Below, one piece after another: positions 10,587 to 21,662 of a stretch of DNA of 64,000 bases; positions within the stretch are counted from its first letter, which is position 1, and each line of letters opens with the position of its first letter. The stretch is from Acephala macrosclerotiorum (Eukaryota > Ascomycota > Leotiomycetes > Helotiales > Mollisiaceae): positions 1 to 64,000 of the forward strand of contig MU119409.1 of NCBI GenBank assembly GCA_014904845.1. The letters run 5' to 3'. Position numbers and translations under genes: made by a program. The notes under the pieces were generated by a model. The model saw nothing but the letters and a program-made list of their open reading frames with translations, searched no databases and was not told where the DNA came from.

Positions 10587-11657
10587 TTACTTCTTGTTCC
10601 TCTCCAAAATCTCCTGCACGAGCAGCTGCCCTGGGAAGTCGATAATGACCACTCCAGTATTCCCACCATTTCCATCCCTTAGCCACTCTCCCGTCCTGTC
10701 ATTCATCCCAACCATAGTCCCATTCTTGTTCCCAGCAGCAGCTTCGATGGGCAGGACCCCGACACTAGCACTTAAATGACTCAGATATAATATCCCATCC
10801 TGTTTCTCTGTACCGTTATTCGTAGCTTCGAGACTTTCCTTTATGAATTCCCATTTCTCATCCAAGGCTTCTAAATCAGGGATCTCCCAGAGATCTTCAA
10901 TTTCTAACAATTGTGACTCCCATTTTATCCCATATTCCGCAGGCGCGGAGCCAAAGTTCTGGAGTATAAGGATCTTGTTTCGTAGTTCGCCGAGTATAGG
11001 GACGGTGGTTGGACCTGGTGTGGGAGGGACCCAGAAATGCTTGGAGCAGCCCGAAGCTGTGATCGAGGAATTGAGGCGATAGTAGTTGAATGCTGTGAGG
11101 AAGTCAATCGTAGAATTGATAGGTGTGCTTTCTTCTTTCAATCGCATTAAGATCGTTTCTCCTGGGTTCGAGTCGAGGAATTCGAACATTGCCGTCAAGA
11201 CATCTGTGTAAGAGTGTTGGGTGTAGGAATCTTGGTGATAGATCTGGAGTTCATCGTTTTGAAGTCGCGCGCGGATATCGAAGTATCGAATGCCAGCTTC
11301 GAGCTGTGTTGTCAGATATTGGTTTTGGCATTGAAAGGTGTGGCCGGACAAAACTGATGTCATTGTATCGTGGGTGCCTGGAATCGAGAGCGCCGTAAGG
11401 CTCGTGTCGGATGGAAGGTCTGTCATCCATCTTGAGGCATGATTGAAGTTGACGTCGAATGAGAAGGGTGAGTGATAACCGTGGTATTGTTGGAAGTCCG
11501 GGCTCGAGGTATTCTTGTCCTGGGCAGTAAAGAAGCTCGAGAAAGTCGCGAGGCTGATGGTGGGCAATCCCCTCGTTGAGGTCGTTAGGTAGATCGCAAA
11601 CACCGCTGTAACGCTGATAATGAGGAAGAGCCGAAACCTTGACTTAGGGAAAGCCAT
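10587..11657 (-). CDS. PI-PLC X-domain phosphodiesterase, membrane-anchored
   Basis: Intronless, 356 aa. The N-terminus has a basic patch and a hydrophobic anchor or signal (residues about 9-26). The PI-PLC X fold follows: LTALSIPGTHDTMTS with catalytic His96, QLEAGIRYFDIRARL, and IYHQDSY with the second catalytic His141, then NPGETILMRLKEES. The C-terminus has VVIIDFPGQLL, the usual last strand of the barrel. These proteins resemble secreted bacterial-type phosphatidylinositol phosphodiesterases that cleave PI or GPI without calcium. The substrate here is not shown. Length is normal for fungal members. The signal suggests secretion or an extracytoplasmic location. Confidence 0.85.
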   Translation of the reverse strand: MAFPKSRFRLFLIISVTAVFAIYLTTSTRGLPTISLATFSSFFTAQDKNTSSPDFQQYHGYHSPFSFDVNFNHASRWMTDLPSDTSLTALSIPGTHDTMTSVLSGHTFQCQNQYLTTQLEAGIRYFDIRARLQNDELQIYHQDSYTQHSYTDVLTAMFEFLDSNPGETILMRLKEESTPINSTIDFLTAFNYYRLNSSITASGCSKHFWVPPTPGPTTVPILGELRNKILILQNFGSAPAEYGIKWESQLLEIEDLWEIPDLEALDEKWEFIKESLEATNNGTEKQDGILYLSHLSASVGVLPIEAAAGNKNGTMVGMNDRTGEWLRDGNGGNTGVVIIDFPGQLLVQEILERNKK

Positions 11658-11844
11658 TATATGTAGAAGCAGATGCGCGTCAAGTAGTGAAAAGTGAAAA
11701 TTGTGCCATGCTTCGTCAACAGATGAATTGCAAATGTCATAACGTTAATGAGAAGATGCAAGTCTGAGACGCGAGGCTGGAATTAGGCGGCGTTATAATT
11801 GGCTAAAGTTAAACTCTCAGCTGGCAGCACATCAACGTGACCAC

Positions 11845-12034
11845 TACGGAGGTACAGCCCATAAATAATCCAACAGCACTAGTAGGGAACCCCAAATGTA
11901 AACAAAGCTTTCCCTGATTTAGTAATACTTGCTGTCGAAGTGAGGGTTTATATTGTTAGATTAGGCAAAGTGTTATAGATACCAGGGGACCCCCTACTAG
12001 TGCTGTTGGATTATTTATGGGCTGTACCTCCGTA
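11845..12034. mobile_element. 190-bp MITE with perfect 43-bp terminal inverted repeats
   Basis: Positions 11845-11887 are the exact reverse complement of 11992-12034 (43 bp, starting TACGGAGGTACAGCCC). The outermost bases at both ends are TA, so the element proper may be 188 bp flanked by a TA target duplication. That is the signature of Tc1/mariner-type transposition. There is no coding capacity. The perfect ends suggest recent insertion. It lies upstream of the PI-PLC gene (start 11657). Confidence 0.85.
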
Positions 12035-14198
12035 TGCCACTTTTCTGGTGGCACTTTTCTAGAATAACCTCAACTCAAATTCCACTTTGCTTGCCACGCA
12101 TGGGGTACAGAGGGGCACAGAAGATGGATTCTGAGAAACCGTGGGCAGGGGTCGGTGTTGCATTGGCCAGTGAACTCCTCCTAATTCTCACAAAAATAGC
12201 CTTTCCGATTAAAGGATTTTCACGTGAAGGCCCTACTGCAGGTACGAAGGGGGGAATACGAGGGTCGAACTAAAATAATTAGCTGCGAGTTTTCCACCTC
12301 ATGCGATCAAACTTGTAAGAAGTCAAGGGTCAAGCTCGCGAGAAGATCAAAGAGATAAGAGAGAGTTCATGATGCCTGCAAAACATGCATCTTCTGAGCA
12401 CAGCAGGGAGATGCCTCCGTAGAAGAAAGCTCCGCATGGGGCAACGGGCATGGGCACTGCATGGCTCGAGCGAACATGGGAATCTCGAAATTTCGAGGGT
12501 CTTCGGACGGGTGATACCAATCCCTTGAAGGCTTACTTCTGGAAAGCTAACTCGGTTATTCGGTACGACCTCCTGATTCAACGGCAAGGGCGGACGTTAT
12601 CAAATGATTTTGTGTTGGGATCACGAACGCTGCCATGATTCCCCGCCTTGTCGCCGCTTCAAGCTGCACGAGGACCGCTTCGGTCGTGCTTTCAGAGATA
12701 AGCTGCCTTGGTTTTTAGAGCATGCTGCTTGCTGGCACGTTGCCACACCCAACCAGGTTGAGAATACCCAAAGTATCTCGAGATGATACCCACAGGAAAT
12801 CAAGACGTCGATCTATCTGCTCTTGCTTGATGGAAGAAATTCGCGCAAAGGGACGGGAGACCTCTCTGTATGATTTCGATCAACACCACGAATCGTGTTC
12901 GCCCGTTTCAAGCCAGCGGCTCTCTTCTCGAGCTATGCCAAGTCGGTAGATCCTGAGGCTGTTCGCAATTTGAAATGACGAGGAGATCTACCACCAGGAA
13001 TAATTGGTCGCCGTCGCTTAGGAGAGCCAGGATGGCTTCAAGGACAATCCTTCGCATTTGCGGGGAAATTATTCGGAGGAACTCTGTGTAGCAAAATAAA
13101 AGCTTCATCAGATGCTGCTTGGAGGGTATACTGAAAAACTTCATCAGGACACTGGATCTAACATGCGAGCCTCCTGCAAACCCCCAAATGCACACCTCGT
13201 ATTTTAAGCGAGAACGCTAATCCACTTTTCAACCAGCATCGTATGACGAATGACGAATGACGACGACATGTCTATCTACCACAACAGCTATTGCAACTTG
13301 TAGCAAATCTGTCTCAAAAAGGCAACGCAGAGGAAATAAGGATTAGAGCAGCCAATCACATAGATAGAGAATGAATAAATTCAAGTGGTCTCAGCTGGTC
13401 TATTGGCGAGCTCTGAAGTTCTTCCAGGATGCCCATGCATGGCAATTGGGCATTTCCATAAAGTTGTGCATCCTGCATTAGCGAGCCGAGAGTTTGTGCA
13501 GGGGAAGAGGCGCGATTTCATTCAGTAAAAGCAGCATCTCTGCATACCTCCATTTCATACTCGGATGTCTACCTCGATCTCTTCTTCCCCCAGAGACGCT
13601 CGCTCTTTCCTCGAACAAGGAATTTTGTTGCCTTGATTTCTACTCACTCTCGTTTTCTCCTTGAGGGTTCTCTCTATTCACCCTCCACCCTTCACCCTTC
13701 CCGACGCTCGCAGGAGACGAGCAGTATTGAATTTATTTACCCTTCTAAATCGCCGTGTGATACCGGGGCCTTGGTCGTCGACTCCAACTCACGCTATCCA
13801 CTGCTGGCACCGCACTAACCAGCACTCAAATCTTGCATTTGGAGCCATCTATTTCCTACGCAGCCGCCATACTCAACGCGGCATCCAAGTGATCTCCCAC
13901 CCGCGCCGAACGGACCTGCGGGCGCGTAAGGTCACCATTGCAAACGAGTCGAACGACATCTGCTTCCTTTCCACCTTTTCGTCATCTTCGAGTCAATCAC
14001 AGACGCGACACTGATATGGCCGTGATTGTCAACTGACATTCACTCGCTGCTGGTTCAATGGGATATCTTGATTGATATTTCGCGCCGTTTGCATTCCTCG
14101 TCGAGTTTTCGTGACCAACGCCAACCACCCACTAGGAAGAAAACCTTTCTTTCATACGACGTCCGCCCCAAACACGACAACCTCACATCTGCGCCAAA
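12035..14198. other. Intergenic stretch without a recognisable gene
   Basis: Frames of 60-95 codons occur on both strands but none has a recognisable motif or shared splice pattern. A small TGACGAA triplication sits near 13244-13262. The pyrimidine-rich stretch from about 13550 to 14198 probably contains the promoter and 5' leader of the WSC-domain gene. Confidence 0.4.
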
Positions 14199-15587
14199 AT
14201 GATCTCCCCTCGCTGGAGCTTGCACCTGGCATTAAGTGCGCTCTGCTTCAACACCCTCCTCTCCCAGGTGTCGGCCCTGACCATTGAATACTGCTCCTCT
14301 CTCAATACCGCCAGCACCAGCAAAAGTATGTCGCAACCGCATTCACATCAAGCACAAATACTGACCAAATGATCGTCCAGACTCGAGCGTATTCCAATCC
14401 AATGGCCTCTGCCACAACTTCTGCCAAGATAGCTATGCGTTTGCCGTGCTCCAATATGATGGATGTTGGTGTTCGAATTACGCACCTGGAACTACAACGA
14501 CTGGGTGCGATACGCAATGCCCAGGCTACCCGCCCGACTACTGCGGTGGAACGAACCTTTACGGATACATTGCGTTGTCTCTGGCGCCATCAGGCACGGA
14601 GGGGGCAAGCAGCACTGCAATACCCTCAACTTCAGCCGCTGCACAGGTTAGTTTTCCATGACTGTGGACCGACCCCTTCAATTTACTTTCATTTCCTTGT
14701 ATACCATGTTTTTGAAGGTCCGCCGCGTTCTACTCTTGCAGCTGTAATGACTTGCAATGACAGGTGACTGTTACTGCCACCCCTGAATTTGTGACTGTTG
14801 TCTTCACTCATACGTCCTCCTCGGAGGGGTCTACGAGTCCCTCATCCGTATGCACCTTTCCTTGATCTAAGATCAAGATTCTTTTTGTTATATCTCGACA
14901 TCTGTAATCGAAGGTGATGCTGACGGTCTGCAGTCTTCTACCTCGTCCACTGTACGCACAACCTCTTCGAGTCCGGCTAGTCAATCTTCTTCTACTTGGA
15001 CACCAACACCTGTTACCTCACTCGAAACTGTGACTGGCCAGATTCGAACAGTCACAGTTACACCGACCGTGCCTCCGACCTCAGGGGGCTCAACAGCAAT
15101 CACAAAAGACAATAAGAGTGGTGGAGGACTCAGCACCGGAGCGGCAGTTGGCCTCACTATCGGTCTCGTGGCACTTGTGGCCATTATCAGCGCGATCATA
15201 TACTTTTGCATACGCAAGAGGAATCAAGAGAAGGCCGAAGAGTACGATGATATGGATAGACGCGGAAGCAGTGCAGGAATAGGTTCTCTTGGAGGACCAG
15301 TACCGTCACGAACTATGAGCGAAAATTCACGTTTCGTTCTTGGCACAGATGGCCGACAGGTCATCGAGTCGTGGGAGGCTGGTGATGAACCTGGGTCCAG
15401 GAGGAGTCGGCTGATGCCGGTCGACCCACGACTAGATCCGTTCGCTCCGGTCTACCAAAGAGGCGAGAATAAGAGCCGAGAGAGTGTCAACACCATTCGA
15501 GATGAGCATGACTACTCACGACGAGTAGCTGGTCACCCTCAAGGTCCAATACTACGGGCCACAAATCCTGACGATCCAGACGAATAG
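14199..15587 (+). CDS. WSC-domain single-pass membrane protein (cell-wall stress sensor type)
   Basis: Four exons: 14199-14325, 14381-14646, 14764-14847 and 14934-15587, giving 376 aa. All junctions are GT-AG and keep frame. A signal peptide (LHLALSALCFNTLLSQVSA) precedes a WSC carbohydrate-binding domain with the Cys pattern SNGLCHNFC, DGCWCSNY, GCDTQCPGYPPDYCGG and LYGYIALS. Next come a Ser/Thr-rich mucin-like stalk encoded by exons 2-4, a transmembrane segment (GAAVGLTIGLVALVAIISAI) with a basic stop (RKRNQEK), and a cytoplasmic tail. This is the layout of Wsc1/Slg1-type sensors that signal wall damage to Rho1 and the cell-wall integrity MAP kinase pathway. Many fungal WSC proteins have other roles, so the sensor role is inference. 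Introns 2 and 3 lie in the stalk. Confidence 0.88.
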
Positions 15588-17669
15588 ATCTGAATTTCCT
15601 TTCCTTTCGAATACGAACGATACGACCCTTTTCTTTTATGGTCAGCAACATACAGGATTTGAACGTCACGCATACTTTTTAGCGGACGTTGGCGTTACAG
15701 CGGACGGCATCAATGGTAATCTCTAAAATCAATGGGTAGTCGGGCGAATTTCGGACAGTATTAGATGGTTTTTGCACATTGCAACCACTTCTTTGGGTGG
15801 CTTGTTGGTGTTGCGGAAACATATGCCTGGTCTTGCATTGTATTATAGAAATACTGATACTTGAGGGGTTGGATTGCGGGACTGTACCACAGGAAGCAAG
15901 AGTGTCTGGCATGATTCGATGCGGCGGATCTGTACATACAGAGGAAGGAAAAGAAGACAGAGCAGTACACTTGCACAAATAGTGAAAGGAATGAATACAC
16001 ATTTGCAAGGCACATCAACGCCAAGGATTCATGGATACCGAGTTGGAAACGGTATAATATACCGACCACGATATGCTTGGGACCTAGTGGTCCACGACTC
16101 TATGATTCTCAAGCTTCCTTTGCGAGCGAGTCTCCCTATCTTGCATTTCAGCATTGCCGTTACGAAGTCTCCATACATTAATCGACCTTCTCACAGCGCG
16201 CTCAGCTTCAAACTCAGTATCGAAATCGTGATCTCTGCACCTTAAAAGTTGTTAAGCCGAGAAGGCACATTCGGTTCGCTCTACAATATCATCGCTTGAG
16301 CCGCGCCGAGTCTCGACTGGCATTACTATTCAGTCTATGCAAGGGCATGCTCCGAAAGGGTTGGGACATTCAAAGTTGAAAAGATGGGAGGAATGTCCAA
16401 AACCTTCATATCTTATTAAAATATTACTTCTGCTGCAAGTGGGAGAGTGGAGATATCTAGTGGTGATCTCCTTGATAGAAAGCGTTCTCTAGACTTGACT
16501 TCGCAGTCTTCTTTTATCTACACAAGAGAACGGTCACGGACGAGCTACCACTGTGGCCAGCCAGTCCAACTTGTCAGAGCAGAGGCAATATCCGTAGTGA
16601 CTGCCTCTAGCTAGTTTGAGGTTGTGTCGTCTGATCATTCTTCTTTTGCTGTCAACCTCGCCTCTTTCGCTTGCTAAAGTCTTCGGATGAAAGTAATGTT
16701 TGTGTTCCGCACGTGTTATTGAGATAGAAAACTTGTCGAACAAATTGCATTGCCCATAATGTGTTGGAGTACTTGATCTCGTGTTCTTCGCTAAGACGGT
16801 TGAGAGGTCCAACGCGGCGCGTGGTTGCGCCTTTGGTCCAGTAGATGCGGTGTATACACGTGATCAGCAATGCTACAGCAATGCTATAGTGGGATGTCCC
16901 TCGTACCTCGCGCCATGCCCTGCCTTTGACGACTTGAATTTATTATAAAGCTTTTAGTATATAGATTTTTTATTCGCACCGGCTCCGCCGGCGCGAGTAG
17001 AGGCGTCCCCCCCCGCTCCCCCTCCCCAACGTAGAGCTAGAGCTTTACGAGGAGCTTGAGCTTGAGTTTTACGGGGAGCGCTAAATGCCAAAAGCGACAC
17101 ATCTTGGCGTTTCTTGGCAAAACCTTGGCGCAAACACGTGTCGCAAATATCACGTTTTATTACGTAAACTCTACGTGGACTTTTTTTCCCCTAGCAGGAA
17201 ACCTTTAACTATCGTCAAAGGCATTTGACCTTCTAAGCATAGCAAACGCGCACGTTTGCAAGGGTGAGCTTCTACGTTATCAACTATATCTTCCTTCAGC
17301 GTTGGGATGGCCGTGTTCGAGTTGAGCACAGCATGTATATCCATGAGGGGGGTGACATTTTCATCCGATGTAGAGCTGCGATGGCTTCCATCCGAAGTCT
17401 CTAGCTCGAGGTGGATTGATCCCGAAGGGGATTAGCCTCGTCGAAGTGGTGATTCAGGTCCAGTTAAAGGGTTTAAATATACATTCCTAAGCATCGACAG
17501 TTCCTTCCACATCCATTCCACTTACGACACTTTTGGTTTGCGCCTTTTGGGATATCATAACCTTGAGGTGTTCTTACATTCTTCTACATCTTGGTGGAAG
17601 CACCCAGCACTTTGCGCTCCGTCTTCTGGGATATAATATCTCTTCGTTCGATCCGCTTTCCACGTCACC
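15588..17669. other. Intergenic stretch with a GC-rich patch
   Basis: No supportable gene. A GC-rich patch at 16977-17035 (GGCTCCGCCGGCGCGAG, then a run of Cs) stands out against the AT-leaning flanks. A near-tandem GAGCTTTACGAGGAGC / TTGAGTTTTACGGGGAGC follows at about 17040-17085. It could be a fragment of an old element. A local duplication of about 30 bp (TTTGCGCC...GGGATAT) lies at 17537-17640, just before the next gene. Confidence 0.35.
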
Positions 17670-19343
17670 ATGGGCCCTCAAGAATTGGCAGATCCTGCAG
17701 ACCTTGCTGACTACCTCAATAAGGTGCGAGAGGATTTTCCTGGCCTCATGCTAGGCCTTGCGCTCAAGGCATATGCGCAAAAGCATTATGCCTATGACAT
17801 CTATTGGTACGAAGATGGCACGCGTCATGTCTGGGAGTCAGGCGGTCAGTAGTCTTGTAGCAACCCCCAAAGGATCGAATACTAATTGAGTATACTACAG
17901 ATCTCATCCAACAGAATATCAGTTACCCAAAGCGCACGATAGTTCGAGTTGATGATAGATACTATTTAGTCTGGAAGAAGACTCCGACCCTGGCACAAAT
18001 TAATAGGCCTAAGACAAGGCAATTCGAACGGACCGTCCGTCACCCTAGTGAGAAGGGCTGGAACTTGCCTCAGAACCATCCTAGACATCTGTTGAACTTC
18101 CCTAAAGGTGCATCATAGCACAACATTTGCTCCCATTAGACTCCTCAATACTTATACTATCTTGCAGAAATCCAGCAGCTCATATTCTTCTACGCCATCA
18201 CCGTACGTAAGCCATACGCAGTGAGAGCTTCCACCGTTTACAGCAATTGGAAGACCGAACTTCGAGATATCATGTACCACCGAGTAAATGTCCGTTTCCG
18301 ACATGACTATTCGCGCTGCAATCGATATATTTGGTCCTACCCAGTACCTGACCCCAACTACGTTTCTATTGGAAAGAGTCGAGATAGTCGAGGCACCTAT
18401 ACTACCTTGACACTCGTCGCACGTCTAGAAATCAACTCTACCTTTCTCAGATCCTCTAAGTACATGTACGACATGTGCAACAAGATGCTGTACGGGGATA
18501 ATGATTTCCACTTCACCATGCTCAACGCAAGCTATCACAAATCCCCACCGCTCTTCACGGCAACGAGTGCGTCCATCGCCCCGATCCTGACAAGCTGGAA
18601 TTTACTACCAAGCAAGATCTCCTGCCTGTATTCAATGCCATCCAAGGACAGATTCTATACCTAGAACTGCCTGGCTGAATATATTACGACCGCTTCGTTC
18701 GATTCCTCCACACCATCGGCCCTGTCAACGCAGCACTTATCAAGACTCTACATTTCGAAGGCGTCGTCCAAATTCATCCCCAGTGTGACTACGACATCTG
18801 TGGCAAGGAGTACTGTGATGAAAATCTTATTCTTGCACTCACCTATTACATTCCATTCATCAAACGTTTCTGTACCGGTTTGGAGAAACTTTGTATCTAT
18901 GCTCTTGCAGATCGAGCCTATCTTGAGGACCCTGGATACTGGAACATTCCTGCTGGTAAGCCGACCACGAGAAAAGAGGTATTTACCCCGCTGCTAGAGA
19001 AGATTAAGGAGATTGAGTCGTTGAAGGAATTGGTTATCCAGGGGGCGAGTGTCATGCTCGACCGGGTGGGGAGGGTGATCAAGATGACGTCATTGCTCAC
19101 ATTGATGCTAGTGACACGGACAACAAAGGTGATCAATCTGGACAGCAGGCTCAGGATAGAGAAGAGGAGGAAGCAGAGGACACAAATATGAGTTTCGTGG
19201 ACGAAACAGTTGAGTGGATTGCAGAGCGGGCCGCGAATGGAAAGCGTGAACAGTGTGAGACTTATGCAAAGGTCAAGGCTGAGGAGAACAAGGTTCTGGC
19301 AGCTCAGGCTAGGGAGGAGAAGCTTCTGCATCGTGAGACTTGA
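17670..19343 (+). pseudogene. Unnamed fungal family, copy A (broken)
   Basis: It aligns exon for exon with the intact copy at 24059-25751. Exon 1 is 17670-17844, exon 2 is 17901-18107 and exon 3 starts at 18168, all with GT-AG borders. Exon 3 carries IQQLIFFYAI and later KYMYDMCNKMLYGDNDFHF, the equivalent of the TCKKFYKDGLELLYSKN block of the intact copy. The frame then shifts near 18540. Next comes LPG, a TGA at 18676-18678 where other copies have Trp, and IYYDRFVRFLHTIGPVNAA. The block FIKRFCTGLEKLCIYA is intact. A second frameshift falls near 19065 before an acidic and then coiled-coil-like tail (VDETVEWIAERAANGK). Two frameshifts and one nonsense codon make it a pseudogene. The function of the family is unknown. 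Confidence 0.8.
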
Positions 19344-19502
19344 ACTGTGATCTTCACCAGGCTCGAAGGTTGAGACCACTGCCAGGGAAGCAACCAAAGT
19401 TGCTCATATTTGGATGGAAACGACTCAAATCTAGCCACATTGAGAAAGAGGATGCATTCCAAGTCGGTATGAAATGGAACTAGCGCGGAAGCTAGGGATT
19501 TC

Positions 19503-21518
19503 GTATCCCCTCAACGACGGCAGGCAATTTTAGCGTCGCACGGGCCACATCCCCAAGAACACCAAAACATTAAATGTAAATAAACAATGGAATTATGACC
19601 TTATTCTACATGATTCAGCACTCAAAATGCCCCCAAAAGTAATGCAAAATGTGGTATCCGACCCAACAGACTCTGCAACTAAAAGACTCAACATTCCATC
19701 TGCTAAAAAAGCGAGTCAAAGCTTCCAAAAGCTCAAATTACCAGATTTTCCCCTCCATATCAATCTTCCAACTACAATACAGCTTTTCAACGCATAAAAT
19801 ATCTTTAGATTGTTTATAAGCGCTGAAATAGTGACTATTATTATCAATCATACGAATATGCGAGTAGATCAATTGCCTAAGAAAAGTTTAAAGCCACGTG
19901 CTTTATTGAAATCCTAGTATTTAGTCACGATCGAGAAAATCTATGCTTATATAGGCATAAAAATTTATATAGAAATCTATAAATCACTTTATACGAGAGA
20001 CTACTGGTCTTGTAAGACCAATAATCAGTCAATTCATCCATTGAAAGAAATCATGTCTAGAGAGAAATATGAAACTATTTATATTAAAATGCGCTTAGCA
20101 ACTGCAGACCCTAGAGCAAATTTTGAGACTGTTTTTGAGAGAGTAAGTATTGTGCTCTAATATCTAGTGTAATATTGACAATGTGATAACTTGAACCCTT
20201 GAATTCCCATCTTTTAAAAGTCAGTTTAAAGCTTTGAACACTTGGCAAAGATCTTGCGATTAACGAAGCAATATGCCCATTTAAAAAGAGGTCTTTTGAT
20301 ACTCTGATCATTCCAAGAAAGCCTATTGATGAGAATTACAAAGTCTAAGTAATAGCACAAAAAGACTACTTCCTTAGCTGGATATTCCACCGCAAAGGCA
20401 CGATTAGAGATAAAAAAAAGCGGGATCCATTAAGTCCTTACAAAGTGAGTCAACTCAAGGCACTTGGCACCAACAACTCTTCAACTGTAGTGACAAAACT
20501 GACTGAAAGACTGCCTACCAAAAAGAACATCTTCTATCTTGACAACTTGTTTACCAATATCAAGCTTTTGAAGTTCATAAGAGAGAAGAGATATAAGTGC
20601 ACTAATACGTGCACAGCTAAGTCAGGCATTTTGACTAAGTTTACAGAAATGAAAGCAAAAAATGCTAAAAAGGATAAAATTCCATAGGGCACCTTTTTTC
20701 ATGAATCCTTAGAAAATGAGAAAATACAATTTGTGGCATAGAAAAATAATGCTTTAGTCTTGTTTATGACTACAATTGAAAGAGAGCTTGACTTAGTAGA
20801 AAAAGAAAAAAAACGGCCTTCAAAGACATCAACATCTGCTAAAACAGTAAAAGCACCTTTTGAAAACAATCCCACAGCTTTGCTAAACATTCCTATCCTT
20901 GACAACAAGTACAACCATCAAATGAGTGCCGTTGATCAAAGGAATCAACTGAAAGCGAAGTACACTTTTCAAGAGATTCACAGAAAAAGTAATCACTATT
21001 CTCTTATTACTTGATTACTAAAAACAGCATTAATCAACTCTTACTTACTATCTCTCTACTCTCCTGTGCCAAAAGAAAACAAATACACAGACCATAGAGC
21101 ATTTAGAGAAACCATCGTTACACGATGTTTTGATATAAGCAAATCTAACAGAAAAAACAAGAAAAAAAAGTCTAATCATACTCTAGAAACGCCTTCAAAT
21201 GTTGTGCCACTTGAACATTATAAGCTTATTCACAGAGAAAAAGCATTAAATTGTATAGTGTGTAAAAAAGAAGTAAAAAAAGTGCTTTTAGTGGCATTGA
21301 ACGGGAATAAAAAAAGCTGTAAGAAGAAAAAAAGGTCTATATATGGCTGCAAACAATGTAATATTCCCCTTTGTAAAAAGAGCACATGTTTTAATAGATT
21401 TCATAGCTTGAGAACAAAGTAATAGTAATATATCCTCTTTTTTTGGGTGGAATAGAGGGTGCCAAGACATGCCAAGACGCTAAAATTGCCTGCCGAGTTC
21501 GTCGTTGAGAGGATAGCA
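19503..21518. mobile_element. Degenerate piggyBac-type DNA transposon
   Basis: About 2.0 kb bounded by inverted repeats. The left end (19503-19537) reads CCTCAACGACGGCAGGC then AATTTTAGCGTC. The right end (about 21477-21517) is its reverse complement with a short insertion. Between them lies a dead piggyBac transposase on the plus strand. I could not find a clear TTAA target duplication at the edges, so the exact ends are uncertain. The element sits between copies A and B of the unnamed gene family. Confidence 0.75.
19627..21422 (+). pseudogene. piggyBac transposase remnant (DDE_Tnp_1_7)
   Basis: Blocks of the piggyBac transposase appear in order on the plus strand but in several frames. They are NLPTTIQLFNA then a TAA (about 19796) then NIFRLFISAEIV (N-terminal domain), EKIYAYIGIKIYIEIYK and PLKEIMSREKYE (about 19935-20070), IFYLDNLFTNIKLLKFIRE (about 20530-20590, catalytic core), YNHQMSAVDQRNQLKAKY (about 20911-20964), and a Cys-rich C-terminal end (YGCKQCNIPLCKKSTC, about 21342-21390). 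These match the family order, including the C-terminal cysteine-rich domain that binds the element ends. In-frame stops and frameshifts mean no active enzyme. A/T-rich codons are consistent with an old or RIP-affected copy. Confidence 0.85.
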
Positions 21519-21662
21519 TATAAACCTCCTCCAGCAGCCAAACACTTTCAACTTTCAAAAACATATTTCTCGACGACTTTCTATCAAGCCTCTGGCGCAA
21601 GACCACGAAAGGCGCCAACATCCCCGTACTTTTTTCAAGCACCCAATAACTCAAAACTCAAG

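Noticed and set aside
10381..10686. Minus-strand frame with a Cys/Gly-rich end behind the PI-PLC gene, considered as an extra exon
   Set aside because: The PI-PLC protein ends naturally after its last barrel strand, and I saw no splice sites that would join the two.
20699..20914. Minus-strand frame inside the piggyBac element
   Set aside because: It is antisense to conserved transposase blocks and has no motif of its own.
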